DNA from: Lottia gigantea
Taxonomy: Eukaryota; Mollusca; Gastropoda; Lottiidae
Reading direction: 5' to 3'
NCBI RefSeq assembly: GCF_000327385.1
Contig: NW_008707245.1
Location: 602,943-666,942, forward strand
DNA length: 64,000 bases
In this document: positions 11,926-23,904 of the stretch, in pieces
Layout of the letters: each line of letters opens with the position of its first letter
Position numbering within the stretch: the stretch's first letter is position 1
Made by a program: the position numbers and the translations under genes
The notes under the pieces: generated by a model
Told to the model about the DNA's origin: nothing
Database searches by the model: none
The model's input: only the letters and a program-made list of their open reading frames with translations

Positions 11926-13235
11926 CAACAGCTCAATCCACCTTGGCAACCATCCAATAATCTGAAATGAACTAGTCAACTATGGAAGGGAGGTAACTCC
12001 ATAATATTTTTACATGGGAACATATCATATTTATACGTTAAAGTGAATTCTCGAATTCTTTTGCAAATTTTACAATGTCTGCATTCTAATGTACAACATA
12101 ATTTCCGTAGGGGTTAAAAAACTTCCATGATGACAATTTTGAAAACGCTGATACGGGCCAAAGTCATGATAGCTTTCTAGAGAGCTGCGCTTGCTTAACT
12201 GTATACTGGTACTTGTTAATGAAAATTCTGTTAAGACTTGCACTCAAGACAGAAGAGTGTTGTACTTGCTTTGAAGGAATTGAAACTTAAGAAAAAGGCG
12301 CTCACATTTTGGATATGTTCACATCATAACTGGGTATTACTGATCTTAAAGGATTAACAGACTGATGGTTTTGGGTCTCTTCTTGCTCAAAATGGATCTT
12401 GCTGTGGATGGAAGGTGTGTAAAAATATTCAAAGCCTGTGAATGTAGAACCGAAAGGTTTCTAAAACAGATGGAAAATATATCTTGCAAATATGTGTACA
12501 TGTTCCAATTTCGTTGTTCGCTTGGATGTGTTGGAGGAAGGTGCTCCCAATTGCCTTAAGTGTAAAGCAAGGTCTAATTAGATCCTTTTATGGCAGACTG
12601 GAGAAATGACTTTTAAGTCTGCTGTAATAGTATTAAATTAAACTGTAGTAGGATCGCTGAAGGCTTGACTGGAGGATGGCTTTAATAAAAGTGCAGGAGG
12701 CATCCAAATGCTGTGCTTGCTTAACTAAATCGAAAAATCCAAGTGCTGCACTTGCTTTGGAGGGTGGCACTTGCTTTGAAGGATAGTAATGAACTGTCAA
12801 TCATGAGGACAATGTGTGAATCTCAAATGACTGAACTGAACTATGTAAATAACATAACTTTACCCCAAACTTCTGCTCATATCATATATATATATTTAAT
12901 GGAGCCATTTTTTATGATCAATCCCCTGAAATCCTTTTTTATTCTTCAGTTTTTTTTTTTTTTTTTTTTTGGTCGTTGTGTCTGGAGTTACTTGTCAGCG
13001 TTTTTGGAATATTTGTGCTCAATATTGGAAACCCTGTTCGAATCTCCCAAGGTTCCACAACTTTTTTTTAACCTGAAGGATTGAATCTTAAATTTCACCT
13101 CCTGGAAACAAAGATGGCGGAATTTAAATTCGTGTCGCCTAAAATAAGTATTTGGAATAATAATGTTAATCTGGAAGTTGTCAAGCATAATAAATTTTTG
13201 GATTATGCGCGTATGTGTTGAAGAAATAAATTGTC
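11926..13235 (+). other. Probable long 3'UTR of the PKI gene
   Basis: No competing exon is seen. AATAAA occurs at 13189-13194 and 13225-13230, and an earlier one near 12684. A short motif (G(C/T)(A/G)CTTGCTTTGAAGGA / GCTTGCTTAACT) recurs about five times between 12184 and 12785. Long 3'UTRs are usual for PKI messages. The transcript end is inferred. Confidence 0.45.
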
Positions 13236-13609
13236 AGAATTTGTAAACTGATGGATTGTGGCTTTCTATGAAATAGCCGGAATGAATTTCAAGAAATTTT
13301 TCAAAATGGAAATGATATTTTTAAGTTCAAGCAGTAGCCATTCATTGTTGTTATTTTTTACCCAGATAAATTTAACAAATTTTGATCTGATCGTTGTCCA
13401 GAAACGCGTCTTTTGGAAAGCTGAAATGAATCTTGAATATGTATATAACTATTCCCAATTCTCCTGTAAAGATCTTGAAAACATCAAGGTTAATAATTTG
13501 TCATTTTATTTGCAATATTTTTTGTGTTTTTCGTTTAAAGAAAAAGTTTTTAAGTGGACATAATAAATTTTATAACAAATAAATTTTTTTTTGCCAAATA
13601 CAAAAGGTC

Positions 13610-13800
13610 AAAAGGTAGCTTAGTGTTACCACAGGGATAACTGGCTTGTGGCAGTCAAGCGTTCTTAGCCACATTCCTTTTTGATCCGTCGATGTCGTTG
13701 GATTGTTCACCCACCAACAGGGAACTTGAGCTGGGTTTAGACTTAGTTTTACTCTACTGGTAGGGAACTCTTTACGAACGAGCAGGTAGGACTGACTAGT
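13610..13800 (+). pseudogene. Degenerate 28S rRNA fragment
   Basis: Blocks in the order found in nuclear large-subunit rRNA: GTTACCACAGGGATAACTGG, CTTGTGGCAG(T)CAAGCGTTC, TTTTTGATCC(G)TCGATGTCG, TTGGATTGTTCACCCACCAA, AGGGAAC(T)TGAGCTGGGTTTAGAC, and TTAGTTTTAC-CTACTG. These lie near the peptidyl-transferase region. About 30-40 nt normally present between the GATGTCG and GGATTGTTCACC blocks are missing, and the sequence after 13762 no longer aligns well. It is a dead fragment, not an rDNA unit; it may be a retrocopy or part of an rRNA-derived SINE. Confidence 0.85.
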
Positions 13801-14288
13801 TTCAGAGGAAAGTTGGCCTCTGCCCTACTTACTTTTGTAACAACACTTGTGCCACGTCTTTTCATTCCCTTGTGAAGCTAAGCCAATAGCCGATACACCT
13901 GTTTATTTGACACACTTTCAATCTTGTTCTTTAACGTCATATGTATTGGAATTTCTAAGTTATTGATCCATTTTTAGTATTTTCAAATTTAATGGATATT
14001 TTCTGGCATCTGACTATCAAAAAGCGATATATCATTCTCAGATAAATGTCCAAAAAATTTGGAACTTTTACATCTGTTTACAATCTGATCAATAGATATG
14101 AATAAATATTTGAAAATTAAAGTGACCCAAAAGAGTTCTGCTGGATTTTGAGTGTATGTGTATCTGAGACACATGTACCCTCTATGTTCTAACTTCCTTC
14201 AGATCTCTATGGTTCTTTTGAGATGGCATCTGATTTAACTTTTCTGGAATGTCAGCAAGTACAAATGTTGGATGCGAAATCCCAATGA

Positions 14289-14520
14289 TGCAAAGAGGAT
14301 TTTAAAGTGTCCCTGATACATATACTAAGGATAGAAATTTGTTTGATTCCCTTTCAATAGCTTGCTGAATGATATCCTAAACAAAAACCTAAGATATCAA
14401 TAGCAGCTTTTGTAATAGTGATTTCATAAAACACTTAGTTGTAGCGAAATTGCAATAACCACAGACATGTGACTGAAAATTGGAATGGTGCAAATAGATG
14501 CTTTTGGTGTAAAATCCCTT
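14289..14520 (+). repeat. Dispersed repeat family B, copy 1
   Basis: Shares blocks with 29540-29715 (GTAATAGTGA...CAT.AAA.ACTTAGTT....AATTGCA...ACCACAGACAT) and, inverted, with 33340-33560 (GTATCAGGGACAC, GTTTGTGGTTCTTGCAAT). Short and non-coding; probably a MITE or SINE remnant. Confidence 0.5.
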
Positions 14521-14888
14521 GAAGATACAATACAATGAGGGTTGTCAAACCAAACCAAGGTTGATGGCATACCCAGAAGTTAAAAAAATTTTCATCAACT
14601 TGTGCACTGAGCATTTCTTACAGTTCATAATATACATTCTTTATCAATGCACTAATGCACTTTTGTATGCACTTATGCAAAAAAAAATCAAACAAAAAAA
14701 AGTTTGCAAAAGTCAACTCTTTATGTACATAAATTATTGGTGATATGTCAGTTTTTTCATGAAGATATAGATTAGGTATAACTGTACCATCTTGGATTGA
14801 TTAATGGTGATAAAACTCACATACCCATAAAGTTTTTCTCATTTGGTCTGACTTGTTTTCCGGAATAAAGGAAGAATTTGCAGGGAAG

Positions 14889-17800
14889 ATGTTGGGCCTT
14901 GTTGTGGTCCTACTTGCTTTGTCATCAACCATTGTCTCTGGATATAAGGGTAATTATGATTTTTATAAAAACAAAACCTAAAAAAGATGTTGTTGTTACT
15001 CAGAGTTTCATGCTTTGCTATCTTCAGACAAACTGACCTATATATATAATATATATATATATTCAACTATAATTGTATTCTCAAATTTAACTATAAATTT
15101 AAACTCAAATCATAAATTGATACTCAAATTCAATTGTACTGGTCTACTCAATTATAAATTTGAACTCAATTATAAATTTGAACTCAATTATAAATTGATA
15201 CTCAATATATATAATTTTCTTGTCTTTTGACACAGCACTCAAATTTAATTTTTATACTCAAGTTATAGAATGATTCTCAATTATGATTTTATACTTATAT
15301 AATTTTTAACTCAAATTTGAATTCAAAGGTATTGTTCTTTTTTATTTTTTTTATTTCATACACTCAATTTTTTATACTGATAGTGCTGCATTCAGAACAA
15401 ATTCAGAGCAAATTTAAAAAACCCCCTTTTGGTTTTTGTCCACAGGAGTTCCTTGCGGAGACTTCAAATGCTCAGATGATCCCAATGTGGTTTGCAATAA
15501 TGTGACAGGTACTTGTGAATGTAAACAAGGCTTCACTGGAAATGGTCGAGTTATGTGTATTGAAGGTATGCCTAGTCTTGAATAAAAGAGGGATTTTCAT
15601 TTCTCTTATATTAAAAGATACAAGTAGTATACAAGAAAGCTCATATTAAAGAAAAAATGTATAAATGTGGAAATATGCAGTAAAACCATTCTATATTTTG
15701 GTGTCTGTGAAATGCCAATTTATGTAAGGTTCATATTATTTTTGGTGACAGACATTTTCGCTAGATTTACTTGAGGGCACATTGAAAAAATTTCGATGAA
15801 TGTAGGGCTAATGAGGTGGAGTCATGGTATATGCGATATTACCATTTTATATTGTGGTGTCTGCGTTATGCCAACTTTTACTTCAGGATAGGAGCAGTGT
15901 GTATTATATTCAGAATTATATGGTTTATAATAATGATAAACTCTTTATTTTACATGGGTCAGAATTTGGCCCAATACACAAGGACATGATCCTGTCTAAC
16001 ATTCAACCCGTGGGGACAATATAATGAATGAATGAGTAAAAAACATACACAATAACTCGTTGGACAATCTGTTTAACAAAATATTTGCTGAAAAATATTC
16101 TATAATATTTTTGCATTATTTTCAGACGAATTTATGATATGCCATATGATGGGTGATCCACATATTGTGGCTTTCAATAAAGAAAGGACTAGTATACTGA
16201 TGCCATGCCAAAATATCTTGACGAAAGCTGATATTGTAAGTCGAGCACAACCATCAGCTAACTTCCTGTTTATAAGAATTACTGCTATCGTTGCTCCTGC
16301 ATTCTTTGCACGATTCCCAGCTCAAGTATACATCACCGGGCTCTACATAGAATTGTATGTACGTAATGATCCAGAACAGCTGACCATGATCTGTAACGAC
16401 AATGGCTGCTATGTAAGTATTGGAAAATAAGAAATGAGAAGTGGATCAATCATTTTCAATGGTCAGCCAATCCGAGTGGAGGCGCATTTGTGTACCCAGG
16501 GGTGGCATTTACATATAAGTGCATACTGCCACTAAAAAGATTTTTAAATCAAAATTACACAAGTATTTTGTTATTGACTTTTTTATATTTTGTAGGACAC
16601 ACAAAGTAATCAACAATTTGTAAATTACTTTGGTCCCTCGGGAAATCTGAATTTTACAGTGACCACCAACTCAAACAACCAACAGATCCTTAAAGTTCCA
16701 TGTAAGTAGTCCAAACAGCTCTTAAAAATCTGTACAAACAAGACACTTCTGTTAATCAAAATCACGTCCAAAGTATGGCAATGTCGAGAGTAAAAGTCTT
16801 ATATTAGTGGCCTCCTCAAAAGAGAAGTACCACCAGGTGTTTCAAAAAGAGAAAACATGGTCTGCTTCGAGCGCGACACCCGCCACTACTATCTAGGTCA
16901 ACATCATGAGATACAACCAGATCAATTTATGCCTGAACAAACAAATCAGTCAAGATGCAAGAAACAGATTGGTTAAGTTTGTCCTGAAGTTCACTAGAAC
17001 GAAGGATTGCCAAATATGATAAAAATGCAGACCTCCTTGATCTGACAAAATTCTTTTCTCAATAGTGTTCCGTGGAATTTTGACACTGAAGGAATGAAAC
17101 TTGTTTTTTCAGTTTATGAGGTTGAAGTTCGATTCCGTGGTGAAGATGGATCTGTTGCTATAACATTTCCTCCAAGTGCCCAATTTGACGTGGAACCTGC
17201 TCTATGCAACATACATACTGATCCAATTGATGTGAATGAACAATTTGGCGCAGGATTGGGATATTCATCTTATGATAACTACATATTGTTCTTAAATCAG
17301 GCTAACGTTGCACTCCCTAACTTGGAGTAAGTTTGCAATTTACTTATGTCTGTGTCAATATGTAAGATTTGAGTGTCATTTAGAAGGAGAGAGCACCATT
17401 TACACGATGTGGCTAATGAGGGAAATTTTTCTAGGAGAGCATCATAGAGTTTCAATTTCAAAGGAGAGCCTCGGGGCTCAGTGAGTTAGACTCTTGCTCG
17501 TTAACCTGAAGGTCCAGGGTTCAATCCCGGTTTCCTCCTGTCAGTGATGCAGGTAAGACAATAAACCGACGTCCCGAAGTTAAAGATCCTTCGACAGTTG
17601 GAAATCGAAAAAGAGCAGGCTAATGCCGCTGTCCTGGCAAAATTTCCCTCATTGCACCCCGCATGGCGTTGCCCGTCTTCATTAGCCCACATGGTACAGA
17701 AAAGCAGGACGTTAAACTCCATTCATTTCATTTCATTTCAATTTCAAACTAGCATTTTCATTTCGTTATTGATCAATACCACATGGTTTGATCAAGGGAT

Positions 17801-18225
17801 GACCAACTGGTAGGGCCTATCAGTGAAGATTGGTCAAGAGACTGGTAAAAACGTATCTCATTATTCAGTTGCCCATTCTGAAAACAAGTAAGGTTCAGTC
17901 AAGGGACCAACCGATAAAAACAATAAGTAGGTTGATTTTTGTGTGTTTCAGACCAGATCCAATTTGCCAAAAAATCAGAGTCGGCTGTCAACCAAATACA
18001 CGAGAAGCCATTGCTGTAAACGCTTGTAGTGTCTTTTACACAGACAGAGCCTTCAGTGAGTGTTTCTACAACTACAGAAACAAGAACGACACACAAATAA
18101 TGATGGATTATGAAGGATGCAGAGAAGAAGAATGTGATGGAATTACTACTCCATCTATTTGTACTGTGGTTGGGAATTCCGGTTGCCAACTGAGTCAGCC
18201 TTTCGCTACTGGTTCTTGTCCTTAA
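14889..18225 (+). CDS. Secreted EGF - VWD-like - C8-like protein, paralogue 1 (6 exons, 353 aa)
   Basis: Exons: 14889-14949, 15446-15565, 16126-16412, 16596-16701, 17113-17326, 17952-18225; all introns GT-AG and all phases agree. Exon 1 is a signal peptide (MLGLVVVLLALSS...). Exon 2 is one EGF-like domain with six cysteines (residues about 21-60). Exons 3-5 carry a von Willebrand type D-like module beginning CHMMGDPHIVAFN; the GDPH..F start is the VWD hallmark. Exon 6 carries a C8-like module (NACSVFYTDRAFSECF...CREEEC) and ends in GSCP. No TIL domain or membrane segment follows, so this is a short secreted protein rather than a mucin. Start chosen because it opens the signal peptide and fits the splice phase. 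The neighbour at 21.4-23.8 kb is its duplicate. Function unknown; extracellular-matrix or shell/mucus roles are possible but not shown. Confidence 0.9.
15030..15320. repeat. AT-rich short tandem repeats in intron 1 of the paralogue-1 gene
   Basis: TATA runs, then (TTATAAATTTGAACTCAA)n copies around 15150-15200. Confidence 0.75.
17450..17748 (+). mobile_element. tRNA-derived SINE with 13-bp target-site duplication
   Basis: The target duplication TTTCAATTTCAAA is at 17450-17462 and 17736-17748. Between them lies a tRNA-like head with an A-box (GGCTCAGTGAG, 17475-17485) and a perfect B-box (GGTTCAATCCC, 17518-17528), then a body (AATAAACCGACG, GTTAAAGATCC, GCTGTCCTGGCAAAATTTCC) and a (CATTT)n tail. 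It sits in intron 5 of the paralogue-1 gene. Diverged body fragments occur near 24570, 36960-37140, 43825-43890 and, inverted, 47160-47400. The intact duplication indicates a fairly recent insertion. Confidence 0.88.
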
Positions 18226-18280
18226 TATCTACCACCTTGAGAAAGAAAAAAATGTGTAATCCATTTTGAAAATATTTATC

Positions 18281-18286
18281 AATAAA
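18281..18286 (+). terminator. Poly(A) signal of the paralogue-1 gene
   Basis: AATAAA 56 nt after the stop codon. Confidence 0.8.
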
Positions 18287-18289
18287 GCA

Positions 18290-21200
18290 TATTTTGCATC
18301 AAGATTGCAAAAAAAAATTGTAGTTACATGACTCCAAACCAAGATATAATCCCTGAAAAATTGGTTTTATCTGTTCTAAACTTGATTTCAAATCTCATCG
18401 ATTGGGATTAAAATGTGGTTGTTCCCCTCGCTCCTAATATGACATAAAAGTCCCAGAACAAAGTGTCCCATCATTGCAGATATGGCTCCCATGTTCCTTT
18501 AGCAACGGTGCGATATTATCCACATTGATAATATACTATGGCTAAGGAGATTTTATTACTAACAAGTTTTCATTTGCTTTCTGTATTTGTTAATATCCAT
18601 GAAGGTGAGAATAGACAAGGTATGGAGACGGGATCAACCAGAGCCTGAACTGAAACTTATGTCCGTACGATTTCTCTTTGGGATTGCATAAGCACGACGT
18701 CCCGAATCGTGTTCAGAACTTTACCTCGTGAATTCAGTTCTTCCATTTTGTTCTGTAACGATATCGATAATCCCGCACCGTACAAATCACACCCGTTCCA
18801 AGAAATTACAGTTTACGTGTAAGAATTGCTGACAAAACCAGGTCGTAATGGTCTAGCCACTATAAATATCAATTTTTTGTAGTCTATCATAATATTTTTG
18901 GACAATTATAATTTTAGTCGTTTTGTTTAATCAGCCTCCGTTCTCTGATATATAAAAGATAATATCACAAAATAATAATAATTTATTTGGGGGAAGGGAG
19001 GTAATGCAATTGACCAAGGATGCTGAAAGTAGTAATAGAAAGAAAAAGGGTGAAACCCTCTGCGAAAGCAGTTTAAAATATTTAAAACGAAAAGGAATAT
19101 TATGACGTTTTGATAGACATGTTATGACTTTGTTGACAGATGTTAGTTTTAATTGATATGTTTTGACTTATTTGGTTGACATGTTTTGAAGCATTTGAGA
19201 ATATTTTGACGTCTATTGTAGCATTCGCTTGCTGTTTACTTTTACTCTTAAAAACACCTTGTCCTCGTTGTTCACTTTGGTGTGCCAATACCCACTTACA
19301 TGTGCCGATTGTCAAGGCGGGGGAGGTATTTTTCATGTGGGATTTGTAATCAAATGAAAACACAACGGTAATAACATACCATATACAATAAATACATTTT
19401 TATACAGAGGATTTTAATTATCAAATGTTAATCTTCTATCCGCATCAATTCTTGTTTTCTTTTTCACAAGGAATCTTAAAAAAAAGTAAAATTTTTCCGA
19501 ATTATACCCATTTATTTATGAGTTGTATTTCAATTCTTCCTTGCTATTGAATTATAAATAGTACTCATCCATCTGGTGTTGGTCCTGCACTATGTAACTG
19601 AACTCTGGAACGTCTGCAATTGACGTTTTGTAAACAGACAGAGCTGTTGAGCTGGGAACTTAAGCAGACACCAGAATTCAGAATCAGAATATTCCATTCA
19701 TCGTCGCCGTTTGCAAAATTTAAAAAAACTTTTAAAAAAAAATAAAAAAAAAGCCTCGGTTAATTGCCCATCTGACTATTGGATTTTCAATGAATAAAGA
19801 CAATATAAGCAACAATTACATACCTTATAAAGGTGAAAGTTTCTCCCAGCGAGGTTCTTTAGCCCATAACCTCTTGATTCAACAATGAACTCCTTGGTTA
19901 CAAACAGTAGTTTTTATTTCTTAACCCCTGATTTCAGCTCACATCTAAGTTGAGATTTGAAACAATAGAGTGTAGAAATATGTAAAGGGTTTGTTCGATT
20001 GGTCGTTGTTTTCGTTTATACTATAACTATAGAAACTAACTATTAATAGGAGACAAATCGAACACATCTTATCTAGAAAATTCTGACTGACGAGAAATCA
20101 TCTCCTAATCAAGACTTAAAACCAATGATTTTAGTTTGCGAGTTTAAATCTCTATTGTACTACTATGAGCACTATTCATTTCTTTATGCCTCAAACGATA
20201 TGTTATTTGTTTAAAGGGCGAGGTGGGAATTGTTCCTTCTAGAGATATCGTTACAGTTTGTGAATAGCCGGTTCTTTAAAACCGGTTCAAGTAGGATTGA
20301 TCAACCAAAAATAACGAAAAACTTTGGATTATATGATCGCAGGTAGTTGTACATTCAATTGATTGTAAAGAGGTTTTATAAACTTTGTGTATCAACAGTA
20401 ATATCATTGATAAGTACGCACCTTGCTGTTGTACATTATAAACACTTTAGCGATAGTCACAAAACGCCAAGTTTCAGCGGAATTGCTAGAAGTTCACAAA
20501 ATTTGATGAGCCAATTAAACTGACTATTGAAAGTAATGTTGAAGCGTTTGGTGCTGAATTTTTTCAATGAAAAGTTGCTTTCACATCAAGTGCATGTGGG
20601 TCGCCAGCATATCAACAAAAGAATATAGAGAAATAGACCCCTTTATTTCTAATGCGTAAGAGTCACCCACCTGTTAGATGATTAATAGACCTTCTTAGCT
20701 TATAGATTTCTAATAACAAAACCCATTTATTATGGATCAGATATTGACACTATTGATTCTGATGCTTGTACTGAGGATGTTCGTCATCATACAATAGGTC
20801 AGTACCAGCTGTAATTTAGAGGATGGGAAGGGAATGTATACCAGTTCTACCTTTAAATCTACTAGCCGTGGAAACAGACTTATAATAATGTTCTATCTTA
20901 AGGTGAATTGTAGTGTGCCCTCTTTCGACTGAACTATCCCACATGAAAGTTTAAGATGCAGTTCTTAATTTTTTTCTGTGTGCATCGGGACATTTCTTAC
21001 TTCCAGCTACACCATTCCATTTTTCATCTTTGGTTCCTCTCCAATCATACGAGACTACATAAAACCCAACTCTTTGGACCTTTGTAAAATGAAGAACTAT
21101 TTTTAGTGCGTGTTAGTGCAAGAAAGGCAACGAAAGGGCACCAAAGTTACAACCAAATTAACAAAACTGGTATGCAAAGTCATGTACCTGATCCAGAAGA

Positions 21201-21380
21201 CCAGTAATTTATACAATTGTATCGGGAAAATTAGAATGTATAGACACCAAATATCGGTTTTTGATTCTAAAATCGATTGATAGAGTTTGATTATAGGACA
21301 TATAAAACACCAAAGATCAGTTGTTCTTTAATACTGGGGTCATTATTTGTTTGTGTAACGAGGTGGAAAATTGGAACAAA
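18290..21380. other. Intergenic region between the two EGF-VWD-C8 genes
   Basis: No exon was supported. A short array of TTGACATGTTTTGA-type repeats lies at about 19100-19205 and is the same family as 29265-29400. A-rich runs occur near 19720-19755. Nothing else was recognised. Confidence 0.5.
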
Positions 21381-21381
21381 A

Positions 21382-23800
21382 ATGAACCGGATTTTTGTGT
21401 TTGTACTCTTAACTTGGACAGTTAATGAAGCTTTTGGATATGCAGGTATGAGCTTGTTTTGTTTGGATTTTTTTTTGTACTAAGGCTTTCGTTTCAGTTT
21501 AGCAAAATGTTTTTAGTCATGGTTGTATTGCAGTATCGGACGAAGCTGTCCAGCACTGCGAAAAGCTTAAGGTTCTTAGACCAGAATCTTTTGAGGCACG
21601 ATGGCCACTGATTCTGTCGTGTCTTGATATGCTTCGTTTTACTCTTTCTGGCACTTTGATTGGTGCGTTATTTGTTGACGTGTATATTCAGATATCCATC
21701 TTGTATCATCTCTTTCAGGTATCCAGTGTGGTGATTTTGTATGTTCCAGCGATTCCAATGCTTTCTGCAACAGTACAACCAGCCTTTGCCAATGTAAAAC
21801 TGGGTATTTTGGTAATCCTAAAATTATGTGCACAGAAAGTAAGACATTATTGAGTCTTGATATATAATATTCAAAGAATCTAACTCGGACAGGCTGATGT
21901 TGCTTAAAGTACATTGTGTTGCTCTTGCCGATACTGGGGATGTGCAGATCTTCGTGGATTTGCAACAGATGAATAGAGTTTTGTGGAGACTTGACTGTAA
22001 AATGAAAAATCGTTCGGACTATGAATTAACCGAGACCCTATGTACTGCTCATTGCACTCTCAGGTGGTATTCGTCTTATATAACCCAATCTGAAGGAGAA
22101 AAGTAGAACGCAAAACTCCATGTTTGTATTTTTCAGCTACAAACCATATCTGCCATCTGTATGGCGACCCCCATGTTACCACGTTCAACAGAGAGCGCTC
22201 AGCGATTCTCGTACCTTGCAAAAACATTCTGACTCATTTGGACATCACCAAGACTGGCATAGAGAACTTGTTCTTGAAAGTGACTGCAGTAGTTAGATCC
22301 ACACCTTTTGCCAGGTTCGCCTCTCAAATGGTTACCACTGGTCTATTTGTGGAAATGATGATCAGAAACGAACCAAAAGGACTGATCATGTTTTGCAATG
22401 ACAATGGCTGTTATGTAAGTATACTCTGACTCAGTCCGATGTACTCAGGGCCCCTCCTTGTTTTATCGAGGGCAATAACGTCTTCAAACTCCAAAGAAGC
22501 ACGGTGAAGAGTCACCCTGTAATAGTACATATACAGACACTTTTGTCCGTGTTGAATTCTTGGAGGGTACTATAAAGGTAACCGTGATCAATCGTACCCT
22601 TTAGGGTGTATTTCAGCTTACAGCTGGATACCCATGGCTGCTGTTGCTTAGCTATCCATCTAACGTGTTCATCTGAATTTTTTTTAACAACTAGACGGGT
22701 ATATTTTTAGGACACCGTTGAAAATATACAGTACCACAATTTCACTGGAAGCCCAACGTCCAGTTTAGAATTTACTGTTACCACTAACGCCAACAACCAA
22801 CAAGTCATCTCTGTACCGTGTAAGTTGTAATCTTCCCTCTGGGTGTTTGTAGGCGTGGAAGGCTTTGGCTTTTGAGTACAGTCTGCTCCAGAATGTCATG
22901 TTGCTTCGATGGAAAGATTCGGCTCATCCTTCAGATGGAAATCGATCTGAGCTAATGGTCATTGTCAGAACATGCCATTGCTCTTAGCTCCAAGGGTCTG
23001 AAACTGTGAAGATCTGGAGTCAAAAACTCTTTGTTAAGAAGGTCTTTTCCATAAACTCATATTCCTGTGCGCTCCAATGCATAACAAACGTTCTTGGAGA
23101 CTTGCTATATATCTTACAGTGTATGAATTAGAGATCCGGTTTAGAGGCGAAGATAACTCAGTAGCCATCAAAATACCATCCAGCTCTGTGGTGGATTTAG
23201 ATACGGGATTGTGTAACAACTTCGTCAACCCAACTGATTTCAATGCCAAAGCTCAACAGCTCCTAGCGTACACCTCTCTAGACAACTACCTCCTTTCTAT
23301 CAATGAAATCAATGTTCCCTTATCAGCCGAACAGTAAGTGTCATTCAATTTTGCTTGCTGTATTTATATAGCCTAGTGGCCTATTACCTGGTCATTTCAA
23401 TTAAAGTCATTTCTACTGGTTAAAACCCTTCTTCATTAACCTATTAGGTGCAGAAAAGTAGGACGTAAAACTCCATTTCATTTACCGATGTAAACGTGTC
23501 TTGCATTCATTGTTAAGCTATCTTTATTTCAGAAACGATCCACTGTGTCATAGGTTACGGATGGGATGCGATCCCAAAGAGCGAGAATCCATTGCCATCA
23601 ATGCGTGTAGTCTGATTTATACCGACCGACCATTCAGTACCTGCTTCTACTCCTACCGGGGTGGTAATGACTCTCTGATTCTCCAAGACTATATTGATTG
23701 CAGAAAAGATGTATGTGATAACACAGATCCTCAGGCATTGTGTGCGATGATTGGTCTTTCAGGATGCCAGATGACCACCAATGTCCTCACTTGTCCATAA
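21382..23800 (+). CDS. Secreted EGF - VWD-like - C8-like protein, paralogue 2 (6 exons, 350 aa)
   Basis: Exons: 21382-21445, 21719-21838, 22137-22414, 22711-22819, 23120-23333, 23533-23800. Exons 2 and 5 are exactly as long as in the upstream paralogue (120 and 214 nt), and all intron phases are the same, so this is a tandem duplicate. Exon 1 is a signal peptide (MNRIFVFVLLTW...). Exon 2 is an EGF-like domain with six cysteines. The VWD-like module starts CHLYGDPHVTTFN, keeps the FCNDNGCY block at the end of exon 3 and the RFRGED(N/G)SVAI block in exon 5. The C8-like exon reads NACSLIYTDRPFSTCF...CRKDVC and ends LTCP. Introns are shorter than in paralogue 1 and hold no SINE. Coding sequence is intact in both copies. 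Function unknown. Confidence 0.9.
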
Positions 23801-23895
23801 CTTCTTGCGATATTTTGCTTCTGAAGCTTCTGATGACGAACCAGTTTTGAAAATGCTGGTGGATGATTTGATCCCTTGCCTTTGTTTGTATGGTT

Positions 23896-23901
23896 AATAA
23901 A
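23896..23901 (+). terminator. Poly(A) signal of the paralogue-2 gene
   Basis: AATAAA about 95 nt after the stop codon. Confidence 0.75.
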
Positions 23902-23904
23902 TTT

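Noticed and set aside
12743-13084. 113-codon plus-strand frame
   Set aside because: Includes a poly-T run read as poly-Phe and overlaps the probable PKI 3'UTR.
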